This document shows positions 29,296 through 40,900 of a DNA stretch of 64,000 nucleotides, in pieces. The notes under the pieces are model-generated. The model saw nothing but the letters and a program-made list of their open reading frames with translations. It was not told the origin of the DNA and made no database searches. The DNA comes from Balanoglossus misakiensis (Eukaryota > Hemichordata), in NCBI GenBank assembly GCA_040954595.2, contig CM082581.2:13454001-13518000 (forward strand). The letters run 5' to 3'. Positions within the stretch are counted from its first letter, which is position 1; each line of letters opens with the position of its first letter. The position numbers were made by a program, and so were the translations under genes.

Positions 29296-30461
29296 GGTGT
29301 GATCGCCACAACGTGCAAACGATTACTGTGTGAGGTCAAAGGTTATTGTGTTGGCGCCCTCTGTGCTGTGATTTATAAAACCTTCTTTTTTCATGCATCA
29401 GACATAAACGAATACATGATATGGCATACAACAGAAATTACAAAAACAGAACCAGAAATCACGTTTTTTTATTATGAATATGTAATATTTAATAAAGTAT
29501 TTTACAAATAACAATCAATATATAATATGACAGTATCAAAAGACATTTATCAGTGACATGGGAACAGATTGCTTCTTTTAAGGTGGCATTGCACGAAACC
29601 GTCAAGACTTTTTCAGAGGCCAATTTCTCATCAAAGACAACATTAAAACCCCTATAAACCATACATATTCTGGAAGCTTTTGTTTGAGTTGCATATTTTA
29701 TTGAAACGGAAATGGTGGCGTTTTTGGGTTAAAAAAACTTTTTTTGATATTATGTCACTAAATTTGAATTACGTTAAAAAGTTGACCATGCATCATTCAT
29801 CTTAATATGTCATTCGAAACTAGAGTACACGTGCAAAAAGGCAAAAATTTAGTTTTGCGTTATCTGCTTCCATTGAGGAGTAACAGCGTTTGAAAGTTAG
29901 ATTTTTAGAAAATTTGATCAAATTCACGATGAGTTGTATGATCACGGTCACTCCACTTTTTAACAGGAGTTGTTTAAACCACGGAGAGATTTTCAGTTCA
30001 AACATGCCAGTTAATAATCAAATGCTTGGCATTTCTCCATCTTCACAGATTCGTCCTTTCCCGGCCAGACCCACACAAAGCGTCTCTTCACAACCGGATC
30101 AGACGTAAATGAAAGCCATGTAAAGAGCTACAAAAAGACATTGATATCAGGTAAGCAAATGGTTATCTACTTCAGAAAATATGACCACACATGTGCATCC
30201 CATGCATGCCTATGTGCGCGGAGTAGCATTATCGGGCAAGTGTGTTGTAAATCTACTCCACCGAAGTCATGACTTGACAGGCTCAATATTCCGTGAGTTT
30301 TAAGAACTTTCAGTACTTTTGTTCACGTACATACGAATACATTCTTCTTTTTGTTCCCGTGTCTCCATGGTCCCGGTTCGTAAATTAGGAAATTTTAAGG
30401 CTTTATAATTATTGACAACGGAAGAAAACTGGGTTATTCTAAAAGTCACAGGACTTGTTTC
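29296..30461. other. NHP2 upstream region, otherwise unassigned
   Basis: This holds the 5' flank and 5' UTR of NHP2. A TATA-less, moderately GC-rich stretch runs to about 29,360, as expected of a housekeeping gene, followed by AT-rich DNA with no recognisable gene. Confidence 0.45.
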
Positions 30462-30700
30462 CGATACGATTTGAAAGCGAACTTAAAACACTTAGCGACA
30501 CATCAAAATCGTTCTTCATCGATGACTTCGATTGGACTTGAAATTTGCAGCGAACATTAACATTCGCAAGCCGCCCTGTTCTCACGAGATATTGAGCGTA
30601 GGACGACATCTCTTCAATGTAAAAGTTATCAACCGCCGCGTTTGTCTAAAAACAAACGTCGACAACAACAGAGTATGATGTGCCCCAAAAGGTGGCAACA
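30462..30700 (-). repeat. dispersed repeat copy 2, with coding-like frame
   Basis: This is homologous to about 11,485-11,720 in the same orientation. The shared core on the minus strand encodes EEMSSYAQYLVRTG followed within about 15 residues by CKFQVQS and FDVSLS. Similarity continues upstream into a GGTTGC-to-TTGGGGCA region. In this copy a stop codon (TAG, near 30,645) precedes the frame, so the upstream part is not open. Function is unknown. Confidence 0.5.
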
Positions 30701-32282
30701 CCGTACAACCTTACTGATAACCACTCGACTAAGTATTCGTTCTTTCACGAATTTTGAAAAGTGGGAAATTTCACCTTGAGTTCCCATGGCAGACAACAGG
30801 TTTCCTAGTGAAACCTGACTAACCGGCTTCCACCGGTCACAACTCATCCGATCTAACATTCTCGAGTCCTTGCTAACGACGCCGTTGGCGACGGAAACAG
30901 CAAACATTATTGAATAGATCGCTACTCAGTAGGGATCCAGCAGGGACGGAAATTGGCGAAACCACAGATCGGTGTATTTCTACCAGCTATTTGATTGGCC
31001 GGCAAGTGTGACGTCATGTGTACGTGACAAGCCGGGTGTACGACAATTGACAGGCACCAGACTGTTCAACCTTGTAGGGTATCACTTAAAATAGAGGTTT
31101 GAATTGAGTTCCATACCCTGAAGACCATACAATCTATCAGCGTCTCATTGGAATTGTCATCTGCAGTTCATTCACAATGTACGATTAAACTTCAAACAAG
31201 ATTCCGCTATTTAAACCATTCATTGGAACTTGGATATCACGGTAGTTTTTGGTAATAATAATTATAATCATGATATTATAATTGAACTTTTATTTCGAGA
31301 ACCAAATGAAGAGAATATTTACTAATAATGACTACATTGCGAAACAGATAAACCTGGTTTAAAAAGAAAACAGACTTTTCCAGAAAGCATTTCTGAAAAT
31401 AACATACGGACTACCGCCAGCCTAAACACTTTTGAAGGAGAGGATGATGGAGCCGAGATGTTCACAGCACACAAGTAACGGCCTCGGTTAGAGTGACTCA
31501 GCTTTGCTATGGCTCCAATAAAATGTTCAAATTTACGAAGCTCACGCATAAATGTCAAATAGATCATTGATCTGTTTCCTTTTAATTTAATGCGACATTT
31601 TGAACAATATCACCAAGATTAGCAATCCTACCGGTATAACAAGATGGTTCAGCTAGTTCTGATGTGAAAACATGCAAGCAGTAGACGTAAAATTCCCCGA
31701 ACACTAAATGTTCCATTACAGTTCTTTCACATGGTTGAAATACTATTGTAACCGCTGTTTAGGTTCCCTGGCACTTTCCCGATTTATTGCAGGCCAATTA
31801 AGAGTATCATTTCACCATTTAAGTCACGTCCAATGCCCACGCTAGATCCGATGTTAAATGCCTCCATATTGAGGTATGCAAAACAAACATTTCCAAGAAT
31901 CATGTTATGAGAGTGGCAAGTATAGAGTGCCTGTACTACACTATCACAGACGCGCACTGAATATGAAAACTTGAGATTTTTTTAGAATTGATTTTCAAAC
32001 GAAATGTGTGCTTCTTCACTAAACGTCTCAGATAAAGTCAATTTCGTGGTGATAAATTAAGTTTGACTATATTGCAAGACAAATAGTGACAGCAAATAAA
32101 ACACCCAGTGCCTCCCTGGAACTTTTCCATGTTGCATTTTTAAATTACCGCCCACGTGGGGGCACAGGCGATAAACAACACAAATTTACAACTTAACGCG
32201 TCTTTCTTCGCCATCACTTTTGGAGACGACGCGAGACACTCAAACGATCAAGTGGTCCGATCCCGGAAAGAGGGAGTCCGCG
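30701..32282. other. intergenic DNA upstream of the neuropeptide gene
   Basis: No gene was recognised. Notable items are a CRE-like TGACGTCA at 31,009-31,016 just downstream of an inverted CCAAT word (GATTGG), and an AT-only palindromic hairpin at 31,260-31,283. The minus-strand open frame at 30,629-30,907 has no family features. Confidence 0.45.
31260..31283. repeat. short AT-rich inverted repeat
   Basis: The arms AATTATAAT and ATTATAATT are exact complements flanking a six-base spacer. It is small and may be chance in AT-rich DNA. Confidence 0.5.
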
Positions 32283-32550
32283 TGACGTCACCTGGACCAC
32301 CCTCGATCTCGTCACTCCCACTCGCTCCCACCGCAGAGCAGGGTCGGGAAGTGAAAGTGCATCAATTGGGCATGCAGTGCACCGCGTACCGGGCAACTTT
32401 GTCGTCTCTTGTTTCTTGATCGGCGCGCTCTTGCAGCATGTCAATAAGGCTGACTTGACATGACATGAGTAACCACTCACGGATCACGGTGGGTGTGTCA
32501 TGTGAGAAGTCTCCTGCCTTCCGGCAAAAGCAGATTTGTCTATATAAACA
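32283..32550 (+). promoter_or_regulatory. probable promoter of the vasotocin-neurophysin gene
   Basis: A CpG-rich block carries a full cyclic-AMP response element TGACGTCA (32,283-32,290) and ends in a TATA box TATATAAAC (32,541-32,549). A palindromic E-box (CACGTG) lies just upstream, near 32,154. These sit immediately 5' of a plausible ATG-free leader exon that ends at a strong splice donor. The link to the neuropeptide gene 3 kb downstream is inference, based on matching orientation and on an acceptor 12 bases before that gene's ATG. Confidence 0.5.
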
Positions 32551-32570
32551 CAATAGGGGGTTCGATCGAG

Positions 32571-32735
32571 TATACTGAGTATCTGGACTGGAGGAACTTC
32601 TTAAAGGCGGACAAGTCTTTTTTTCTTAGTCACTGGCCAGCACTGTAGGAGTAGTGTTCTATCCAGCAACCAACAACTGCTTGCTTCAAGTGTACGGTAC
32701 AGCACACGGCGACATCGCAACGGTATAACGTCAAG
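32571..32735 (+). other. probable 5' UTR exon of the vasotocin-neurophysin gene
   Basis: The proposed exon begins about 30 bases after the TATA box (start approximate) and ends at CAAG followed by the donor GTAAGC (32,736). It contains no ATG, as expected of a leader exon. The matching acceptor would be TTTATCTTTCCAG ending at 35,663, giving a first intron of 32,736-35,663. No cDNA is available to me. Confidence 0.45.
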
Positions 32736-35663
32736 GTAAGCTTTCTCCTTTCTATAGAAATACCACATTTGATAGAAACACTGTTTGCATACATACACAT
32801 TTTACAATTTCACAATTGTGTATTTGTTAACACTTTTTGTGACTTTTTCGCTTCCCACAACTAATCACAAATCGTGGAATGAAATCACTTACAAACTTTT
32901 CGCTTATATAGAAGTTTAATTTGGAGAGGTAGATAGACGCCTTTACATTAGACTTATAAGTTTATCCACTACTTCATGGCACCTTCCGAAAAAGCTGTCA
33001 TGAATGAGACCCACCTCACGTTAGATGGGCCTAGAACTTTGTGCCAATAAACTTGGCTCATATGTAGAATAGAGTAATGTTCCAACCGTGTTTCAGCGCA
33101 AGCGAAGCTATAAACCGTCACTGGGATGGGGGAGGAGGGGAGTGCCACGCATACATGTACCAGAGCGTCTCCACTTCTCCTCAGGCCCACCCCTTGCAAT
33201 ATACAGAAACCTCCCTTGGGGGCTTTTGAAATACATGGGGCATCGTGACGAGCCAGTTACACTGAGGCTTTTAATGTCTTCGCGATACTCACTAGAAGAA
33301 TGATGGGCAAAAAAAGCCAATACAGATTGTGGGCATCCCTGCTGTTTGGCTACTGCTGCTAAAACTCTTTGCCGCAGGGTAATTCTTCCTCTTGGCCATC
33401 CCTTGTTTGCCTGAATCGAGTCAACTTCCTAACTTTCCAACTGGATACAGCTTTCAAGATACAGGCGATGAAACTTCGAATGTAAGGTTAAGCAAAACAA
33501 AAAGAAAAGTAGCTTGAGTACTTAGCATTAGTAATGAATGGTTAAATGATATTTTAGTCTTTAAAAATATTCAGTATAAAGCATTTTACTTTGCATTTTG
33601 CCTAGTATGAAGTTGCCACAATTTTGAATTTGAAAGACCAATCACTTGTACACATGCATGTACTGGTATATGCAATTGTTGAACTGTTATAATTGACAAC
33701 AGGTTGTATACATCGCAACCCACTAAAACTATATTATCTGACGGTGTTTAGAGGTGGTGAACTCGGTTTCAAGCACGCAGCAGTATCAGGCGAATTCGAC
33801 CTCTTAAGTGCCGTTCCTCTCAGTTTAATGTTCCCACAAAATGGCCAATTATCCGCGTCTGGTTGTTTGAGGGATCCGCTGTCTGAAAATGTATCCTCTC
33901 GGATCAAACGTGTAACTTCAGTAATCTTGTTGTCACTGCTTGGAGAGGTGTACTGCTTTGACAGTAAGAAGCGAAGTTGCAAACCACTTTACTATATACC
34001 ATGGTTTTTCAAACGAAAATAATGAAATGAATGACTTTTGAAATGACATCTAATTGGAACAATTTCCCTCGATAAATACCGACTTCTGCCACAAACACGT
34101 TGTCAGATTCCACCCTTTATTCGAGTCCCGTTAAGCACCGATCAAGAAAACATGTACTTGCCTCAAGACGCATTAGTTTAACCTGTGGCGAAGCAAAGTA
34201 TTTTGTTTTTAGTTGATTGATCGAGTTTCTTTTAAATGTTTTCCAGTCCGTCCTACAAACGAATCTCTGCACGTATGCAACAAAGAAATGTGTCATAGGA
34301 TCTGAAAATTAGCATAAGCTTAAAAAGAGGGCTCAGCCTTATAGAAAGTAAAATAGTAGTGTAGTCGTGTCTTCTGTGTAGCCACTTCGAAAGATTTATG
34401 CTAACGACAGTCAGATCTATTGCAACATCCGACACAAATTGCTGTATTTCAATAATCACCCTACAACAAGCCATATTTAATGACGAGAACAGCATTGAGT
34501 ACGAATCGGATGCTCAAAACACTTGCACTTCTATCCTTCGGAGCGATGAAATTTGTTCCCACACAGTTGGACGCCGACTAAGTGTCGCCACTTCTATGCA
34601 AATTGACCTCGTGACTCGACAAATCAGCGACGCACACCCTTTTAATTCTGACACTATATTACTTCAGCCGAAGGATGACGAATGAAGACGAATTCGGTGG
34701 TGAGAATAAATCTCTGTATCAGTATGGCTGTGCTATAATTCACGATACTTGCAGACGAGCAGGACTCTAATATGAGAAAATCTATTAAAGCTGTCATGAT
34801 TGATTTGCCAATCTCTGTGTCCGTCCGCGGAGTTTGTTTTCTCTCAGAAGGCAAAAGAGCGACCAAACATTCGAATTCGTCCATACATAGAAACAGTGCG
34901 ATCTGTTATAAATTCTACATACTCACGCGTTATGTATCTTTTTTGTCAAATCAGAAACTTTTCTGTCTGACTAAAATGATGATGCTGCTACTGTACACCT
35001 CGAAAATCAATGACACCAACTGATATACAACATCGCTCGATTGTTTCTATAAATCAAAGGTTGTGTGTCACTCGCCGAAAATGCTTCGATATTCACGGCA
35101 ATAAAACTCTAAAAGGCGATGAGACATTCACAATTAAAACTGTGATTTAGACTTCTTATAATGTTTTCTGTTAAAGAGCGTGACGCTATTTTATCTCCAC
35201 TCCTTATTAAACTTCCCCAACAATTAGTTGATTGATGGATTGCCTCGTCCAGCCCAAACTGCAATGTGTGTGCGCGCGCGGGCCAGGAGTCATGACAACC
35301 CCTGCAGCAGAGAGCGAAGAGAGTAAAGCTTTTCGATGAATAACTGTGCAGGGGTTTCAAACATCGTGCAAGATCTGATTGGACAGCGGCAAGAACCCAA
35401 AAGATCTCATTTCAATCGGCATTCATTCAGTGGACATATGTGCTTTTTGCAGTAAAATATATTTGTTCCTGAGATCGTCTCACAAGAATATTCACACGGA
35501 ATGCACACAGAAGTTTCTTGGAATTTCTGTGCGCATTGCTGTCTATTCTAGATAGTTCTACACAACATACATATCTCTGCATTCGTTATTTCAATTACGT
35601 CATCGGAAATGAGGTACGGATGAAAGTTAAGAAAAGCCAACAACATATTTTTTATCTTTCCAG
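32736..35663 (+). other. proposed intron 1 of the neuropeptide gene
   Basis: About 2.9 kb with GT and AG ends. Several open frames occur on both strands (for example 33,693-34,022), but none shows a family motif or consistent splice frame. A short alternating GC run at about 35,271-35,280 could adopt Z-DNA. Confidence 0.4.
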
Positions 35664-35675
35664 ACACGTCTGAAG

Positions 35676-37408
35676 ATGACTTTAGTAGGAATGGACGCCA
35701 GGATTGCATTGAAGTTTTTCGCGACTGTGGTTTTAGCTGTTTCAACACTCAGAGAATGCAATGCTTGTTTCATTAATGATTGTGCGATGGGAGGAAAGAG
35801 GGCGGCTGGGCCAATAGTTGGATCTGCAAACCATGCGTTAAGACAGGTACGTTTCTCTAAAATTATTCATAATGACTGTCTGTTCGAGTTCGAACTTTGA
35901 GATAACAAAATGTTAAGGATCGGATTACACATAATAGTCGTTGGGTCTTTGGGGTTTGCAAAAGTACATAGACCGTGTCACTGAAGTACGATTCATAGTG
36001 TAGCATGTTTTGAAAGTTTTTTTGTCATTATTGAGTTTAGCAAAGCGTCGATTACAGGCTTGAATGGATTAATCGACACCGTAGAGAGATTATATTTGAT
36101 AGTTGTCAGTAAGAAAGAAAAAAAAACTACAGAGAATCGATGTAAATTTCACCCATTTGTACTTTCCATTCCGATCTGGCCGTTTATGCGTGGGTTTCGC
36201 CTCCGCAATCCGCGAAAACTATCGGCCACGATTTCACAAAAGTAGATTCGTCTCCTCGCGAGACTTCGGTCATCGATCAAGGATGAGTGTACGGCACTGT
36301 CGATGATTCAGACCCCTTTCCCTTCTGGCATCGTAACCATAGAAACTTGTCAGGGTCTTAGCAAGCATTACGTCAATTGTGTCGTGCATACAGCTACCCG
36401 CCTATCTGAAAACAACAGATGACTCAAGAACCGGTTGCAAAGAAAGACTGCTGCGACGATAAGTATTCCTGAAACAGCAGTAATCTCTCGGCGATATGAC
36501 AAATCCTCGTACCCTGCTGTCTTCGCTTTATACTCACCTGCTGTCCAGCCCTGACTGATGTTAAAGGGATAACATCATCTCTCATCTACATATGTCCATA
36601 TTGTGACCCTGTGGTGGCGCATTTTAGGGAAGCCATCCAAGTCAAATTCTGTGATTGGCTATAACTCCACTTTCGGAGACTCACGATAGCTGTGTAGTCT
36701 TGCAAAAGGCGGTGAATAAATGGGTGTGGCACCCGTTTATTGTTTAACAATTGTCCATATATTATGTCAATTATCTCATTTAAAGACATCATTCTAAGTT
36801 TGAAAGTAAAAATCATTATAATATTGCAAAACATGGCAGCTATTGGGGCTTTAACTAACGGACATTGATCTTTTCTCTCCCATCACCTTACAGTGCATAC
36901 CATGCGGACCAAACAACTCAGGTCAATGCGTCGGCCCGCGCATCTGCTGCGGTTCGTTTGGTTGTTACTTCGCTACTCAGGAGTCCGCTGTCTGCCAACA
37001 AGAAACCCAAATACCGGTGCCCTGTGAGGGCAAAGGTCAATCTTGCGGAGAATTCGGACACGGAAAATGTGTTGCTTCCAACACGTGTTGCTCAGAAAGT
37101 AAGATCTCTTACGTTACATTGCAATACCTAAAAATCTAGCTTCTTCTATATCATTTAATGGAAATTTGGAAAAGTTCACTCGTAATAGGTAACATTATTT
37201 TAACCAAATATATTTACGTCAGTTAATTCATAATTTTACCATGTTTTTGCTTATTTTTGTAGATAATTGCTCGTTCGACAAGTCGTGCAAGGCTTACGCC
37301 GACGACAGCTTTGACACGAAAGCCGATTCCTCAACGATGTTCAAACGCGCATTCAAGGATCTCCTGGAAGATAGGCTCTTCTCGGCAATGAATGCCAGAC
37401 GGCGATAG
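35676..37408 (+). CDS. vasotocin/oxytocin-type precursor (nonapeptide-neurophysin)
   Basis: This is a secreted neuropeptide precursor of the vasopressin/oxytocin superfamily. Coding exons are 35,676-35,846, 36,894-37,098 and 37,263-37,408. They splice at GT-AG sites in phases 0 and 1 to give 173 aa. Residues 1-30 are a signal peptide with a hydrophobic core (LKFFATVVLAVST). Residues 31-39 are CFINDCAMG, and Gly-40 with Lys-Arg 41-42 forms the usual amidation and cleavage site. A 15-residue linker leads to the neurophysin domain (58 to about 134), which has all 14 cysteines expected of the fold. This three-exon split (hormone, neurophysin core, tail) matches the vertebrate genes. An acidic and then basic tail follows, with Lys-Arg at 153-154 and ArgArgArg at the end. 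The hormone differs from classical members at position 7 (Ala for Pro) and position 8 (Met). Met-6 could be an alternative start. The acceptor at 35,663 places ATG 35,676 as the first AUG of the exon. Family identity is certain; receptor specificity is unknown. Confidence 0.96.
35847..36893 (+). other. intron 2 of the neuropeptide gene
   Basis: The donor GTACGT follows the codon for Gln-57, and the acceptor CACCTTACAG precedes the first neurophysin Cys codon. The open frames inside are not supported as genes. Confidence 0.85.
37099..37262 (+). other. intron 3 of the neuropeptide gene
   Basis: The donor GTAAGA splits the codon of Asn-126 after its first base. The acceptor follows a T-rich tract ending TTTTTGTAG. 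The splice joins neurophysin cysteines 12 and 13 in frame. Confidence 0.9.
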
Positions 37409-37959
37409 AGTTTAGAAGAATATGATTGGGTTCCACACTTGAAACAAACACCTTCACTCATGCGTTGGTGGAAAGTTCATCTCTTCACCTGTGATCGCAC
37501 TGCTGGCATTTGTAACCAGACAAGAATGACACCTTTCTAGAACAGCACCTTCCTAAAAATACACCCTTTTCGTATTTTCACAATCTGTACTCAAGAATCA
37601 AAATAAGGAATTATATTCCAACTTGCGTGACGAATTCGCCAATTCTTAAGGGTTTTCTATTTTCCCTCAGCGTAGCTTAGTAACGACCACTGTTGTCATG
37701 GATGTCGATTAGTATAAACGTAAGGATATGTAGATTAACACACAGTGACTTGTAGCACTTTCGAATCACGTCTGTTAGAGTGACGTCTTTAAATTTCAAC
37801 CTGAGCAAACTGGTGCAAACCCAGCGCTCCAAAAACACTTCGATCTTTCATTCATCAATGTCTGTATCCCTTTTTAAGGAGACAACCTTCTTGTGAAGGG
37901 AGCTACACAAAGTTTCCATATCTGTCCCTTCTTGAGGACTACACTTTTCTTCCTATCCG

Positions 37960-37965
37960 AATAAA
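37960..37965 (+). terminator. candidate poly(A) signal of the neuropeptide gene
   Basis: AATAAA lies about 550 bases after the stop codon. Further AATAAA words occur near 38,340 and 38,413, so the true 3' end may be later. Confidence 0.45.
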
Positions 37966-40900
37966 ATCATTTTGTAATTTCTGCATACAAAGATATATCA
38001 TCCCTGAATAATTCAACCTTAATTTACATATGCCTGACTCACAAGAGACTCGTGCTGTGTGTCATACATTGCAAGCAAAAAAAAATGTTTGTCTTTCTAA
38101 AAGCACACTACACCACTCGCTGGAAAGAAAACACTGACTTGACTAAGAAAATATCGATATTTTCCAGTCCGTACCAAAGATCAAAAGGATATCATGACGA
38201 TCAACAGAACTAAAAACTCGATTCTACACTGGAAGCGAAAGGTGACACTTGTATTATTATATATTTAGCATTTGACACTGGCATATTCTGTAAGTCAACA
38301 ACACCTTGTATATACATATTCATGATTTCCTTTCATATTTAATAAATTTTAAGCAGTCAATAACTTTGAAGAACTCCTGTCGTTTCATCTTCCAATCTAT
38401 GCGAGTGTAGAAATAAAATATTATTAAAAGTATTTAAACAGATTTGTATTCAGAAAATGCTAGGCAGGGATGACTTATGCAAATACACTGTGAATAAGTT
38501 TTCTTTCAGACGAGCAAAGAATTAACTAACCTTGGCCTCTTTGAAATTTAAATCACTGTGTTTAGGGACCCTGTCAAGGTCTACAATCACAGTTCTGTAG
38601 TAAGGCTTGAAGGTAAATACACGAACAACGAGTATAACCAATTAATAAGTCCCCTTTGTAAACCCCCATGTCTGAACAGACATAGCCATCAACTTGATTG
38701 ACCGACTTGCGATACAATACTTGCCAAAAACAGTGTGTGTGTTTTATTGTTGAATTGGTATATCGACCTGGCGTCTAATCCATGCTATGTAGATTTTGGT
38801 GCATTGCTACTTTGTGGTCAAATAATACTAAATGAGAAATTCATAAAGCTTGTATCAAAGCACGCCACCAGGCGGTTGTAGAATTCCCATGTATGGTCTT
38901 CGTTTTGTTGAGTTCCTCAGCCTGAGACTTATGAGACTCCATGATCGCCAACAGAAAGTGCGCGCGCCCTCATGCGTTCTCGCGCTTCACGGCCGGCCGT
39001 CCTTGTCATGTAACTCAACAAACCTTCCATTAGATGAGGACTGATAATCTTGTTTAATAAATGTAAGACTTCACTGATGACAACATCAAATTGGCTCAGT
39101 CGGTGACTCGATTTGAATTGATCTCTGGAGACTCCACCGATTTACTGCAAATTAACTGAATTATTTTGACCCGAATCTTATTAGATGACATATTCTTTCA
39201 AGGGCCCACTCTGTAAGCGCTACAAAATGTACTCATTTGAACGGGGACTATTCTAGTGAACTGGGAACGGGAAATGTAACGTTATTTGGCGGGTGAACTA
39301 CACAGGTGTACACCTGCTTTTAATTTAGTCATACATTATTCAGACTTGACACCTGTGTCTCACTAAAATTACATTCCGCTGGACAATGGTGGAAACATGT
39401 TCGCGTGAATAAACGTGCGATGAGACACACACGCAAATCAGATTTGCTGATGTTTTACCGCCGTGCAAAGATCCCTCGAGCACTGCGGTCGTTCAGCGGT
39501 CGTTTTACTAGAATTCTGAGCAGTCACTTCTTTAGTGAACAAGTGACTATGAGTTTTCCCAGTTCAAGAATGTTTGTCCTTGTGCCAGATTTGAACAAAA
39601 TTGACCCATGCATCACAACAAAATGGCTGACTGACAGCCATATTAGATCATATCACAACACAAATTGATGTGTATATGTATGCCAGGCCATATCAGAATA
39701 ATAAATCCGGCCATGAAAATGAATTGTATAAGTTTAGATCGCGAAGTGAGTTGACGTGCATACAGGTATGGTCCCCAGTATGCTGTTCTTGTGCCGAGTG
39801 TGAATGAAATCGCTTCAGGCATACACGAGTTACGACTCCGGATGCAAGGACGGGCAGACAGTCGGAGCCCAATCTAATAAATGGCTGCAACTACGATATA
39901 ACATGCACCCAGAAAGGAAGTCCGCCATTTCTCTTCGGAGAAGGTTACAAATGCGTTCTATCCGACTGAAATAATCTGCAGAGCGGTTAGCAGAATTGAA
40001 ATGAAATAAATTTGCTCAAAAGAAACGAAAAACCTTCCCATTACTTGGCGCATATGCCTTCACAAGCGTTCTATATTTTCTCCGTTAAGATCCAGGTCAG
40101 ATGATAAGAGGCTTCACCCGCCACTATCTACTATTTCAATATATCAGATTAAGAGCTGTATATGTAATATCTTGGAATCGATACTCTGCCAATTTCTTTT
40201 CAAATTGGGGTGATTTTTTCAAAAGAGACCGTGCTTAACTTTCTTTTATTGAATTTCAAAAAATTACTATATGGCGTCAAAAGAACATCGTCGTTGGTGT
40301 CATTGTCTCGTGGCTTTGACGCGCGATATAATTTTATTCTCTCTGCTGACGCGATTATCTTGTAGGCCTTAAAGTCCCGTTCGACCAATGACCCATAACC
40401 TTGTCCAGTGATGAAATACGAAAGAGAAGCGGCCATGCCACACAGCCTTAAATCTCTAATTATCATCGAAGTACAAAATCCGCGGGAAAGGAAGCTTTAG
40501 CAGGACACCGAGGTTTTATTGTGGAGATCAATCATGTTCACTTTGAAAGAGCCGCCACTGTTACACAGTTCAAATGGTTTACACGGTGAAACCTGGTCAC
40601 AACCAACTTATTCAAATACACCGTACGCTGGTAACCCGGCGGACGCAAGCCTTTTGCGGCCACGAAACATTTGAGAGAATCTGATAAAATAAAAATAAAA
40701 GGGAAACCTAGCCTTCATCTTACAAATTGTCGAACTCGGCGTAATAAACTTTAATGCATATTACACTACTGAGTTCAGGTGTCAACAAGAATATATGGTG
40801 AGATTTATGATAGCCGTAAACACTTCGTTGTACGGAATACTCTTAATCATTTATCTTAACGGTCAGTAGATTATGTTGGCATTAACTCGGTCGGAATACC

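Noticed and set aside
32156-32480. Open frames on both strands in the CpG-rich block.
   Set aside because: They arise from high GC content and few stops; this block is better explained as promoter sequence.
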